A stretch of DNA of 64,000 bases from Puccinellia tenuiflora (GCA_012064385.1 QRDG01000351.1:1-64000); one strand, 5' to 3'; positions 45,290 through 54,037 are shown, numbered from the stretch's first letter. Notes: a model not told the origin generated them from the letters alone. Numbers and translations: made by a program.

Positions 45290-47310
45290 AAATAGTGGGA
45301 TGCCCAGGTGGGTAGCTGTGCATACCCATCCATCCGTTGGATCCTCTATAGGGAGCACAAAATAGTAACGCCGGAGCATGCAGTTAACCGTCACACCGAG
45401 AGTACGCTGTTCAAAGTTCAAACCACACTGCGATATGGACGGTGGTACGGCCCCACCCGCCCCGCAGATATTCTCCACCGCCTGGACACCTACCCAGTAC
45501 AACACACGCCTCTCTCTCTTGTTACCAGATCCCCACCAGTCCACCACCACCAAGATGCCCACCCCGTGGGGCTCTCCTCGCCAGATCCGGGTCCCCCGCT
45601 CGACGCCGCGGGTGGAGATGTTACGGCTGCGTGCTGCCGGCCGGGACAGTTCGGTGCCGGCAGTGGGAAGGGTAGCGGCATGGCGGCTTGCTGGTGCTGG
45701 AGCTTCTCGGGCACGCTGCCTCCGTCGCGCGCGGCGTCGGCCATGACGGCAATAAAGGAGCCCGCCGCGGAGAATCCATGCGACGAGCAACCGCAGCGGC
45801 GCCGGTCGTCGGCTGAGCGGGTCAACGTCGTGGGACACGGGGCGTGAGCCGTGAGGGGCTGAGGGCACCGGTTGATTCTGATTCATTTTTTCAGATCTTC
45901 TTTGCAAGATCCAGATCGTTTCCTTTTTCAGATTTCTTTCCAAGATCCAGATCGGTTCCATGTTTTATTCGGTGTATGAGAAGAGGCCCTTCATTTTTTT
46001 TCTTCTAAATATCTTTCCCAGTTGCAATTTTTGACGTTCCACTTTAGTTCCCTGATGTACAAGGACCGTTCGGGTTTCAGTTCATGGAATTGGCGTCTCT
46101 CTCTCCACTTTTATGGTTTGGGTTCTCTTCAACTTCTCTTGCTCCTGCATATGGCAATGGTGATTTGCTACTTAGGCTAGTTTCTGCATGTTCTGTTGGT
46201 GCCTCGATCTATGGTGATGACTTTTACCCAGTTGTGATTGTTAAGGGATTCTGGTTCCTCGTTCTGTTGAAAACAGAAGCCGGCTACGGCCACGCTCATT
46301 TTCTCTGATTTCAAAGTCCTATATGTATTTTGCTTGCTCTCTCACCGGATTTAGTTTGTTTTATGTCCTCTCTCTTGGAGTCACGATTGGGTCGGTTTGG
46401 TGCTGCCGCATGATTTTTTTTCATCAATCTCTTTGCGTTACCCCTATCTCTTCATGTCGCATGATTGCAATATATGTTCCTCAGTTCTTCCGTCGGCAAT
46501 GGGCCGATCTACATTTGGATAGACTGATGGTTCACTCCTGGAATCAGATGCCGATATCGGCTTTTTCCGTCGGCAACGGGTCGATTATTATATTATTATT
46601 TTTCTTTGTCAGAGGGTCGATCTATATGTTGTTGATTCTACTTTTTTTGGTTTTCCAGCCAGAGACAATTACAAAGTACACCGCCCGCCGCATGGGCAAA
46701 TTGATAAACCGGTGCCATAGGCAACAGTGTTAACACATGAAACTGCACCATCGCGCAGAAAAAAAACTGCACCATCGCGCAGAAAAAACACTGGAAACCA
46801 ATTCCTTGCCTCACGATAATCACAAGGACCACTAATGCAATGCACGGAACCCCTACAATGTACGGTGCAGTCAGTGGAAATTAACCTACGAGAAAAGCGG
46901 CACGGTCTTATCGTAATTAACATGGAGTACTTAATTACTGTATTGGTTATCTCCTAATTAATAAATGCACGGTTAAGTAATGCCCACCTCCCATGAAATA
47001 GTTTGGCAATGGCGATATCCTTTTTAAATTCCTTTTTCTTGCCCCAACTGCCGACAAGTTACGGACACGACACCACCTAGCATGGAGAAACAAAACACAA
47101 CAGCTGCACGTCCGCACGGATTTTGCACGGCAAACCAGCGCGGTCTGCATGTAACGGATGGCATAGACGGCGTCAACCGCAAGCAACACTATCCACGACA
47201 GCCAAAAGCAATCGGATCGGATACTCTCCATATCTAACGGTTAATAGGGTGTGCACAGCTATCACCCATGGTAGGAAGCTCAGATGGGGCACCATGGTGC
47301 CCGGGCATCA
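45290..47310. mobile_element. TIR element carrying a gene-like fragment
   Basis: The left end after a TA tract reads GGGATGCCCAGG, then TAGCTGTGCATACCC and CCGTTGGATCC. The inverse of the right end reads GATGCCCGGG, then (after about 35 extra bases) TAGCTGTGCACACCC and CCGTTAGAT. These imperfect inverted ends enclose about 2 kb with a GC-rich exon-like part and an intron-like part. This is the layout of a Pack-type element. The superfamily is uncertain. Confidence 0.5.
45680..46733 (+). pseudogene. Possible two-exon gene fragment inside the TIR element
   Basis: A plus-strand ATG near 45679 opens MAACWCWSFSGTLPPSRAAS and continues to about 45845, where GGGGC is followed by GTGAGC, a plausible splice donor. 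A T-rich stretch of about 800 bp with TTTTTCAG-like tracts follows. At 46662 TTTTCCAG precedes a short frame (ETITKYTARRMGKLINRCH) that ends with TAA. The model would encode only about 80 residues. I do not recognise the protein. The splice model is inference. Confidence 0.3.
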
Positions 47311-47339
47311 GGACGGAATACGGTATAATTGGAGTACGT

Positions 47340-47610
47340 AGACATCACGTGTACCATGGGTATATATACCTAGGGTATGTAGGAGGTACATATAACATTG
47401 GGTATGAAAAAAACGGGGTATATATACCTAATGTGTACGCATACTTAAGTTACATATATATATGTCTGATCTGTACGCATACCCATGATATATATACCCA
47501 AGGTATACGTACTATGTATATACTCAATGTACATATACCCAAGGGTGTGTACAACTCCTACATACTCAATGTTTGCATACCCGACGTGTACGTGTTTTGT
47601 AGATGCCCAA
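47340..47610. repeat. Minisatellite-like TATATACC array
   Basis: Variants of GGTATATATACC, ACGCATACCC and CATATACCCAAGG alternate on both strands over about 270 bp. The tyrosine-rich frames here are a by-product. Confidence 0.65.
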
Positions 47611-47614
47611 AACT

Positions 47615-47618
<4 letters not shown>

Positions 47619-47658
<40 letters not shown>
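47619..47658. repeat. (TA)20 microsatellite
   Basis: A TA tract abuts the left end of MITE copy 2. Confidence 0.95.
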
Positions 47659-47659
<1 letters not shown>

Positions 47660-47661
<2 letters not shown>

Positions 47662-48029
47662 ACGCGCTATTTGACACCCAGGGAGTAGAATAGTTATTCT
47701 ACACCCACCCCATATTTTTCCAACCGTAAATAATTTTTACGTCACGTAAATTTTGTATTACTACGTAAGTCAAGAAGAACGTAAGAAAATATTGATAAGA
47801 TGGAAACCTTTTTTTTACATGACGTACAAAAAATAAACGTAAAATACGCATTTTTTATGATTTTTACACTATTATGACTCATAAAATGTAATTTTTATGT
47901 CAATTTTTTGTTGTGGGACTATATGAATGTAATTATTTGTATATCAAACGTAATTTCTAAATAAAAGAACGTAAAAAAACAACGGGTGCAAAATAAGGTA
48001 TTATACATCCTGGGTGCTGAATAGGGTTT
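47660..48029. mobile_element. TA-seated MITE, copy 2
   Basis: The best-preserved left end reads GACACCCAGGGAGTAGAATA, and the right end reads CATCCTGGGTGCTGAATAGG, giving the inverted core CACCCAGG. The interior carries TTACGTCACGTAAATTTTG and ACATGACGTACAAAA. It is flanked by TA tracts on both sides. Confidence 0.8.
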
Positions 48030-48045
48030 CTATATATATATATAG

Positions 48046-49662
48046 GTCTGCTATTCTAGAACTCTAGAATAGCTATTCTGGAATCACTTCTGAACTTCAC
48101 TCGCAATGTTGATGAACTTCATTTAATGGTAATGTGAACTTCCTGGCGGAACAGACTGATTCTCCACCTTCACGGAAAAATTTTCTACTGCGATTTTTGA
48201 TCCGCTTATCGGAATGATGCATGTGATATACCGTTGGATAGCTATGGAAATTACGAAACTTTTTTATTTTTACGGGTTTTCGAAATTAGTTACGGTTTTT
48301 AAAAAATTTCAAATATACTAACACTATTTTCGTGTCCGTACCGTATTTTGGTCGCCATTTTCAAACCGTTTATCGGATTGATGCAAATGATACGCCGTTG
48401 GAAAGCTATGAAAAAGCCGCAACTTTGTTATCTCACGCACTTTTTCGAAATTCCTTACGATTTAAGAGCATTTTAAATATACATAATTCTGTTATTTTAG
48501 AATTCTCGTTTTTTCTGAACTTCCCACTTCACAACACTGAACTTCTTCCGAACACATAAGTGAACTTCTTCACGGAGCACCAGAAGCACGTTCTCCGTCA
48601 TGTTTTTGACTTCTTTGATTTTTTTTGACCTGTTTGATTTTCGTACTCGAACCATTTCTGAACTTTCGCTCGTCACGAAAGTGAATTTCTTCGGAGACGT
48701 AAGTGAATTTTTTCTGGACTTTCTCGCTGTTTGTAAGTGAACTTCGACTTTATAGCCATTTTGCAACAGCTAGCAGGAATCTTGCCGTTCATCAGACGCT
48801 CGTCAAAGGAATGATTGACGGTGACGGCCACCGCTAACATCTGTTGGTATGTGCGTGAGTTGTTCCTAGTTGCAGGGCGTGGAAGTTTAGAGCCGATCTA
48901 GATACAGTTCACAGAGTTGGAAGGGGAGGATATGCCGCTTCATACGACTGCTTGTGTGGGCAGTGGTGACACAGAGTCGAACTGAACTTCACATGATGAG
49001 TAAACTAAACCTGAGCCTAGCACCGAACTGAACTTCTCAGAAGCAGTACACCACCATAGCAGCCACAGTTTGTGCGTGGCGGGCCGGCTCTCCCGAAGAC
49101 GACGGCACAAGAGCACGGCGACGGGGCCGGAGGATCTACCGGCTGCCGGCGGAGGAGATCCGGAGTCCACTCTGCGCGGCGGAAGGGCCCGATGCTGGAG
49201 GTGAAGCCCTCCCAGGGCGGCGCGGAGGAGGTCGGGTCCCTCCGGTGGCGATCTACGGAGGTCGGGTCAGCCGGGCGACGCGCTGCTCAGGTCAGGACGG
49301 TGCGGAGGAGGTAGGGGCCCTCCAGGGCATTGCACGGCGGAGCTCGGGGGCCCTCCCGAGCCACTCGCCTGGGTTCCCGCTGGAGGGGGAGGGGACGGCA
49401 ATCGGTGGAGGTGAACCGCGCGCGCTCGCGGTGGCACGCCGGCTGGGGTGGGGTGGGGCGGGACGGTGGCCGGTGGCCATGTACTGGTGGGGAGTTGGGC
49501 ATCGGGAGGGCAGCAGGTTAGCGGGGGTTGTGGAGGAAGAAGGTGGGCCGGGTCGGGGGTGGGGTTGACCGGTTCGGTTTTAGTTGGTTTCTTAACGTGG
49601 GGTGGCAGGGTTCTAGAATAGCTATTCTAGAACCTCTTAAGGGGGGTTCTAGAATAGTCCTG

Positions 49663-49665
<3 letters not shown>
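48046..49665. mobile_element. MULE-like TIR element with GTTCAC arrays and GC-rich insert
   Basis: The ends are AGGTCTGCTATTCTAGAACT and, inverted, AGAGCAGGACTATTCTAGAA, each followed by the palindrome CTAGAATAGCTATTCTAG. TA tracts flank both sides. The interior holds GAAGTTCAC or GAACTTC motifs (48090-49030), inverse copies of the 180-bp unit (48170-48490) and a GC-rich block (49070-49560) with frames but no known domain. It has no transposase. The shared motif with the FAR1/MULE gene suggests a non-autonomous MULE derivative, possibly with a captured fragment. Confidence 0.6.

Positions 49666-49739
<74 letters not shown>
49666..49739. repeat. (TA)37 microsatellite
   Basis: The longest TA tract in the window, at the right edge of the MULE-like element. 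Confidence 0.95.
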
Positions 49740-49741
<2 letters not shown>

Positions 49742-49805
49742 AAGCTATATAGGTACCCATGCACCAGGGAGCACCAGTTAATTTACCTATATATATATAT
49801 ATATA

Positions 49806-50163
49806 TTGACACCCAGGGAATAGAATAAGTTATTCTACACCCACCCCATATCTTCTAAACCGTAAATGATTATTACGTCACGTAATGTTTTTATTACCTC
49901 GTAAGTCAAGGAGAACGTAAGAAAATATCGACATGACGTAAAACTTTTTTTTACGTGACGTAAAAAAATGTCGTAAAATATGCATTTTTTATGGTTTTTA
50001 CACTGTTATGACTCATAAAATTGCATTTTTATGTCAATTTTCATTGTGGGTCAATATGAATGTAATTATTTGTATATCAAACATAAATTTGAAATAAAAG
50101 AAAGTAAAAGAAACTTAGGGTGCAAAATAAGTGTTATGCACCCTGGGTGCTGAATAGGGTGTC
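49806..50163. mobile_element. TA-seated MITE, copy 3
   Basis: The left end is TTGACACCCAGGGAATAGAA and the right end GCACCCTGGGTGCTGAATAG. It is closest in sequence to copy 1. A short TATATATA at its right edge is followed directly by the pararetroviral sequence. Confidence 0.8.
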
Positions 50164-50532
50164 TATATATAATTCGGGCGTGGAGGACCGGCCCAAATAC
50201 TATTTGAATTGATATTACTATCAATTATTCGGGCATGGAGGACCTAAACCCGAAAAATAATAATAATAATAATAATAAATGTAATCTTAATCCTAAATCT
50301 TAATCATATTCTTGAATTAGCAAGAAGACCCATTACTGGGATATATGTGAGCAGCCAAGACATCGAGGTGTGAGAATCTCTCACATGCAAACAAGGAGCA
50401 AATTAAACAAAGTGAAGGCTACAAGTTCCAAGAAATAAAAGAAGACATGAGGCAGCCATGCATGTCGGGCATGTTTATTCAGCCAAGGCAACGTGGAGGC
50501 TGCACCAAATAACTCCAACATCTTTACATGTG

Positions 50533-50645
50533 CCTATAAAGAAGGCTATAAAGCCTACAAAATAGGTGCATGATTTCAAAGAAGAACTATGAACCTATAA
50601 AGAAGGCTATAAAGCCTACTAAATAGGTGCATGATTTCTAAGAAG
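50533..50645 (+). promoter_or_regulatory. 61-bp tandem duplication upstream of the viral TATA box
   Basis: CCTATAAAGAAGGCTATAAA starts at 50533 and again at 50594, followed each time by GCCTAC, AAATAGGTGCATGATTTC and AAGAAG. Two near-identical 61-bp units sit 75-190 bp upstream of the TATA box, a place where enhancer duplications occur in pararetroviral promoters. Function is inferred. Confidence 0.7.
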
Positions 50646-50720
50646 AAAGGAGAGGAGAATTATTGAAGACACTCGTGCAAATTCATCTTGTGAAGACACC
50701 GTGAAGGCTCAGCTCTTGCC

Positions 50721-50728
50721 TATAAATA
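50721..50728 (+). promoter_or_regulatory. TATA box of the pararetroviral promoter
   Basis: TATAAATA with GAGG following. A start site is expected about 30 bp downstream, near 50752-50758. Confidence 0.75.
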
Positions 50729-50754
50729 GAGGCTCTCGCAGCGAAGCAACACAC

Positions 50755-51500
50755 CGAGAATTCAGCAACCAGAAGCACAGCCAGAGCAGAGAGTTAGAGC
50801 CACCAGACGCTCCCTGCTCAGTAGTAGTAGTACTCCCACCTCTTTGTAATAAAAGCCACTATATTGAAGGCGTCTGTATCATCAATAACGTGAAGGTAGG
50901 GAGGTGATTTTTTCTCTTTCTCGTGTAAACCCGTCGGGGGTTCCCGAAAGGGAAAACCGTATGTAAACTATATTGTGGAAATGAAGTAGTTTTGTATTTC
51001 CCTTGATCTTGTTAGCATGTTTATATGGGATGAGTTCTTATGCTAGGGATCCTATAGGAGAAAACTCTGCGTGTAGTTCTTCGTTAAGCCTTGTATGTGG
51101 CATCAGAGCGAGAACCGTAGCCGTAGAGAAGTGTTCCCTTCGGGTGGAACTGCCTGGGAAGACGATAAGAAATCAACCCATAAAAATTTGACTAAGAACA
51201 TCTAGGGAAATAAACTTAGCTACTCCTGAAGCAATATGGTAATAAATACGGTGAGTACCGAGTAGGACTAATACACCACTGCGCACACCCGCGAACGTTC
51301 TGTTGGCCTCGTCAGCCTCCAAGATCCTGCAAAATCCATAAAAAATAATATTAGTATCTAAAATTTTTTTAAGCCTAATTTAATAATATTAGTAAAATAA
51401 GTTATTAATTAATTTCGAATTACCTGTGAATATCTTTGTAAATTTTATTGTGTGAATTTATTTGAATATTTAAATTTAATTGTCACTATTTACTGTATAT
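50755..51500 (+). other. Pararetroviral RNA leader
   Basis: The leader contains short AUG-started frames, the last being nine codons at 51236-51265. Two compact hairpins are visible: TTCCC-GAAA-GGGAA at 50941-50954 and GTTCCC-TTCG-GGTGGAAC at 51133-51150. An imperfect primer-like TGGCATCAGAGCGAG lies at about 51100. Leaders of this group are passed by ribosome shunting. That mechanism is known for the family and only inferred here. Confidence 0.5.
50848..50853 (+). terminator. AATAAA polyadenylation signal in the viral leader
   Basis: It lies about 95 bp after the expected start site. Pararetroviruses transcribe a terminally redundant RNA and skip this signal on the first pass. Its place here matches that arrangement. 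Confidence 0.65.
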
Positions 51501-51501
51501 T

Positions 51502-51516
51502 TGGTATCAGAGCCGG
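51502..51516 (+). promoter_or_regulatory. Primer binding site for initiator tRNA-Met (pararetrovirus)
   Basis: TGGTATCAGAGCCGG matches the plant initiator tRNA-Met complement over its first 13 bases. It is the start point of minus-strand DNA in Caulimoviridae. It lies 7 bp before the proposed AUU start of the first frame. Confidence 0.8.
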
Positions 51517-51523
51517 TTTAATC

Positions 51524-52009
51524 ATTGAAAGGTTAAAGTATCTAAATTTAGAAGTTAGCGCAGGAAAGGTGATAAAAACTAAAGAAAATATTGATATAAG
51601 GTGCAGAATAAATCCCTCTGAAGAACATACTTGGCATACTACGCATAGCCAGTTAAATATAGTGGTTGATTTAATATATAACTTTTTCATATCTTGGGGA
51701 AAAAGGCAAGAACACTTAGATCAAAAGTTTGAAAGTTTATTTAAAGAATACCAAAAACTCGCAGAGAAGTATTCAGGTTTGAATAATAAAATTGATATAG
51801 CTTTACATAAGCTAGAAGAAGCAAAAGCAAGGCAGAATACATTTAGTAGGAATAACGATAATATTAAAGAAGAAGTGCAGTCCATCGGGAAAGGTATAGG
51901 GCACTGTCTAAATAAAAATAAAGACTTGCTGCCAAATACTGAAACAAGACAAGATATACTTAAAATCAAAGAGTTAGTACAAGAGGTAAAGACTTTGATT
52001 CTTTCGTAA
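51524..52009 (+). CDS. Pararetrovirus P1-like protein, no AUG start
   Basis: The open frame extends from 51452 (a GTG) to TAA at 52007-52009 and contains no AUG at all. I place the start at the AUU codon 51524-51526, which has A at -3 and G at +4 and lies just after the primer site. Rice tungro virus ORF I also begins at AUU. From there the product is 161 residues against about 200 in that virus. Residues 75-140 are a strong coiled-coil candidate (heptads of Leu, Ile, Lys, Glu). No stop or frame break interrupts it. The stop is 5 nt before the P2 AUG. Function of P1 in this group is poorly known. Confidence 0.65.
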   Translation: MERLKYLNLEVSAGKVIKTKENIDIRCRINPSEEHTWHTTHSQLNIVVDLIYNFFISWGKRQEHLDQKFESLFKEYQKLAEKYSGLNNKIDIALHKLEEAKARQNTFSRNNDNIKEEVQSIGKGIGHCLNKNKDLLPNTETRQDILKIKELVQEVKTLILS

Positions 52010-52014
52010 TTTGC

Positions 52015-52299
52015 ATGACCGAATATAACAAGGCACTAAGTGAAGTAGCAAAATATTTGACACCTCCTATCGGATTTTCTGATTACGAGTCACAAAAAGA
52101 AGACTCCAAAATAATTATAAAACAAAATAACACAATCATCCAGCTATTAATTCAGGTCTTAGAAAAACTAAATAACGTACCAAGTAACAAAGAAATTGTG
52201 TTAGCTTCATCTGGAGTAATAACATCGTCAAGGTATATCGATTCCGAAAAATGGACATATCTAAAAGCTTCACTAGAAGAGACAAAAACCTCCAGTTAA
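52015..52299 (+). CDS. Pararetrovirus P2-like protein
   Basis: This frame has 94 codons from the first AUG after 776 nt without any. The context is weak (T at -3, A at +4), which would let ribosomes scan past to P3. The length is close to the 110 residues of tungrovirus P2, a virion-associated, nucleic-acid-binding small protein. Residues about 35-55 form an Ile/Leu heptad helix (KQNNTIIQLLIQVLEKL). It overlaps the P3 frame by 49 nt. The C-terminus lacks an obvious basic tail. The frame is intact. Confidence 0.65.
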   Translation: MTEYNKALSEVAKYLTPPIGFSDYESQKEDSKIIIKQNNTIIQLLIQVLEKLNNVPSNKEIVLASSGVITSSRYIDSEKWTYLKASLEETKTSS

Positions 52300-53576
52300 T
52301 AAGGCAAGATTCAAGACCCTTGTCAATGAGGCATAGATTATCATGCAGCAAAGCGGATGATATCGATAATTTAGAAGAAGTTATAGACCTTGAAAGAGAC
52401 CTAGAAAGATATCAGAAGGATACACTAAGAAAAATAAAACCACAACATGTATATCATATGGGAATATTTGAAAGTAGGAGTAGTCTATATAGAATATCCA
52501 GAGAAGTAGAATTAAGCGTGTTAACACATCCAGTAGATTTAAGAATAGTAAGCAAGAATATTGAAGGGGAGCTCAAATATTGTGGGTATAAATATATTCA
52601 TCAGGGCATGTATATTATAGGAGTTAAAGGAATGACAAGAAAGAAATTAGGAGCAAAAGTTTTAATAACATTATTAGACAAAAGATGGGGATCAGTAGAT
52701 AAAGCAGCATTAGGTTTTATGGAAGGAGATATGAATGAAAATAGATTAATAACTTACATAGCCCCAGACCTAATGATGCCTGTGAAAGAGTTTATTGAAA
52801 AAATGAGCTTTGGGTTCCAGACCAAAGGATATGAAGACTTTAAAGGAACAAATCTGTTAGTAAGCATAGAATTTATAGGAAGGCTCACTAACAAAAGTAG
52901 TTCTAGATACAGAGTAAATGTGGATGATGTAATTGAAAGCATGCAGTCAAAAGGTTTAAAATTTATGAGCCCTCTAAAAATAGATTCTGAAGAGAGAGCA
53001 GGAGAAGAATGGAATATAGGTGAGCTAATAGAAAAGAAAGAACTAAAACTACCACAAACCTACATAAGCTATCAAAATTGTGAAGGAAGTAGTAGCATTA
53101 GATTCACAAATTATAAATCTGCATCGATGGATGACACAGAGTCTCTCATGTCAGACTCAGAATTTAGTGATAATAAGGGTAAGGATGCAACTGAATGCAT
53201 GGAAAAGGCAGATTTAGACAATGAAATAAATCATTGTGAACAGAAATTAAAACATATAGATTGGGAATATAATAATTCTATGATAAAAGATTGGCCTAGG
53301 ATAAGAGAAAAAGAGTTGTTTTTCATAAGAGAAATTGCAAGGTTAAAAAAATTACAAAATGAGAAGAAGCCAGCTACCAGTAGTTCATCCATGCTAAATA
53401 ATAATATAACATTAAAAGAAAAATATATGGACAATAAAAACAAAATCGGTGACCAAAGCCATAAAAATAAAGTTATAAGTGAAGAAGAGCAATGGGATAT
53501 AAATAATAAGTTATTAACAGAAAGTTACGAAGAAGAAGAAGAATTAATGAAAGAAATGTTAATAGGTCAAACTTAG
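52251..53576 (+). CDS. Pararetrovirus P3 N-terminal part with movement-protein domain
   Basis: The AUG at 52251 has an A at -3 and G at +4, a strong context. The frame runs 441 codons without interruption. Residues about 70-235 match the caulimovirus movement-protein type of the 30K superfamily. Landmarks are KYIHQGMYIIGVKG (114-127), LLDKRW (141-146), GFMEGDMNEN (155-164) and YIAPDLMMP (169-177). The protein moves virus between cells through plasmodesmata in the family. Residues 320-441 are Glu/Lys-rich and probably coiled. The TAG at 53574-53576 lies at the junction with the Copia gag, so coat protein, protease and polymerase parts are missing. Confidence 0.78.
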   Translation: MDISKSFTRRDKNLQLIRQDSRPLSMRHRLSCSKADDIDNLEEVIDLERDLERYQKDTLRKIKPQHVYHMGIFESRSSLYRISREVELSVLTHPVDLRIVSKNIEGELKYCGYKYIHQGMYIIGVKGMTRKKLGAKVLITLLDKRWGSVDKAALGFMEGDMNENRLITYIAPDLMMPVKEFIEKMSFGFQTKGYEDFKGTNLLVSIEFIGRLTNKSSSRYRVNVDDVIESMQSKGLKFMSPLKIDSEERAGEEWNIGELIEKKELKLPQTYISYQNCEGSSSIRFTNYKSASMDDTESLMSDSEFSDNKGKDATECMEKADLDNEINHCEQKLKHIDWEYNNSMIKDWPRIREKELFFIREIARLKKLQNEKKPATSSSSMLNNNITLKEKYMDNKNKIGDQSHKNKVISEEEQWDINNKLLTESYEEEEELMKEMLIGQT

Positions 53577-53584
53577 AGAAATAT

Positions 53585-54037
53585 TTACTTCTCATTGGTC
53601 CTCTTGGATGTGACTCCAAACCCAAGTCCTTCCTTACCCACAACTCTCCTTTGATTACTCAAAAGATTATTGAGGTTCTTTTCTCCTTGGATGCAAGACA
53701 CAAGTCCTTTCTCAAGTTGAGCCTTCAACCTATTGTTCTCCAATATGAGAGATGCTTTGACACACAAGGGGTTAGTGGCACAAGCATTTTCATTCACATC
53801 CTTATTTTGAGAGTTGTCATGTGACTCCTTAAGAGTCTTGAGCTCTCTTGAGAGTGCCATGTGAGCTTTCTCAAGATGCTCAAAATCCTTAAGTAGTTCA
53901 TTGTGACTATTCATAATGTTATCATTTTCATCCATAAATTCCTTAAGCTTACATAGTGCATGATCACGGTCACCCATCATTTTAGATAGATCTAAAGTGG
54001 AGATTTCCTCAATAGAATCTTTAAGGCATAGTGCATT
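53585..54037 (-). pseudogene. gag: C-terminal part of the Copia gag (coiled coil)
   Basis: The minus strand reads a charged coiled coil (ALCKLKEFMDENDNIMNSHN, FEHLEKAHMALSRELKTLKE). It ends in the phrase GKEGLGFGVTSKRTNEK, after which the sequence changes to the pararetrovirus. It is the continuation of the gag at 56113-57817 across the LINE. Confidence 0.8.

Larger units (their letters stand above)
50171..53580 (+). mobile_element. Endogenous pararetrovirus fragment, tungrovirus-like
   Basis: The fragment holds, in order, a promoter with TATA box, an AATAAA about 125 bp later, a leader with hairpins and short AUG frames, an initiator tRNA-Met primer site, and three plus-strand open frames. 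This order and the small P1 and P2 frames before a large frame that starts with a movement protein are the layout of Caulimoviridae, closest to rice tungro bacilliform virus (non-AUG P1, then P2, then polyprotein P3). Coat protein, protease, RT and RNase H are absent, because the fragment ends at a junction with a Copia gag. It is more AT-rich than its flanks. Family assignment rests on layout and the movement-protein region, not on a database search. Confidence 0.82.

Noticed and set aside
51096..51118. TGGCATCAGAGCGAG as the pararetroviral primer site
   Set aside because: It has a mismatch at the fourth base, while TGGTATCAGAGCC at 51502 matches fully. It may be an older or secondary site.
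51452..51523. GTG at 51452 as start of pararetrovirus P1
   Set aside because: The segment from GTG runs through the tRNA primer site. The AUU at 51524 has better context and matches the known tungrovirus pattern. Still, the start is inferred.
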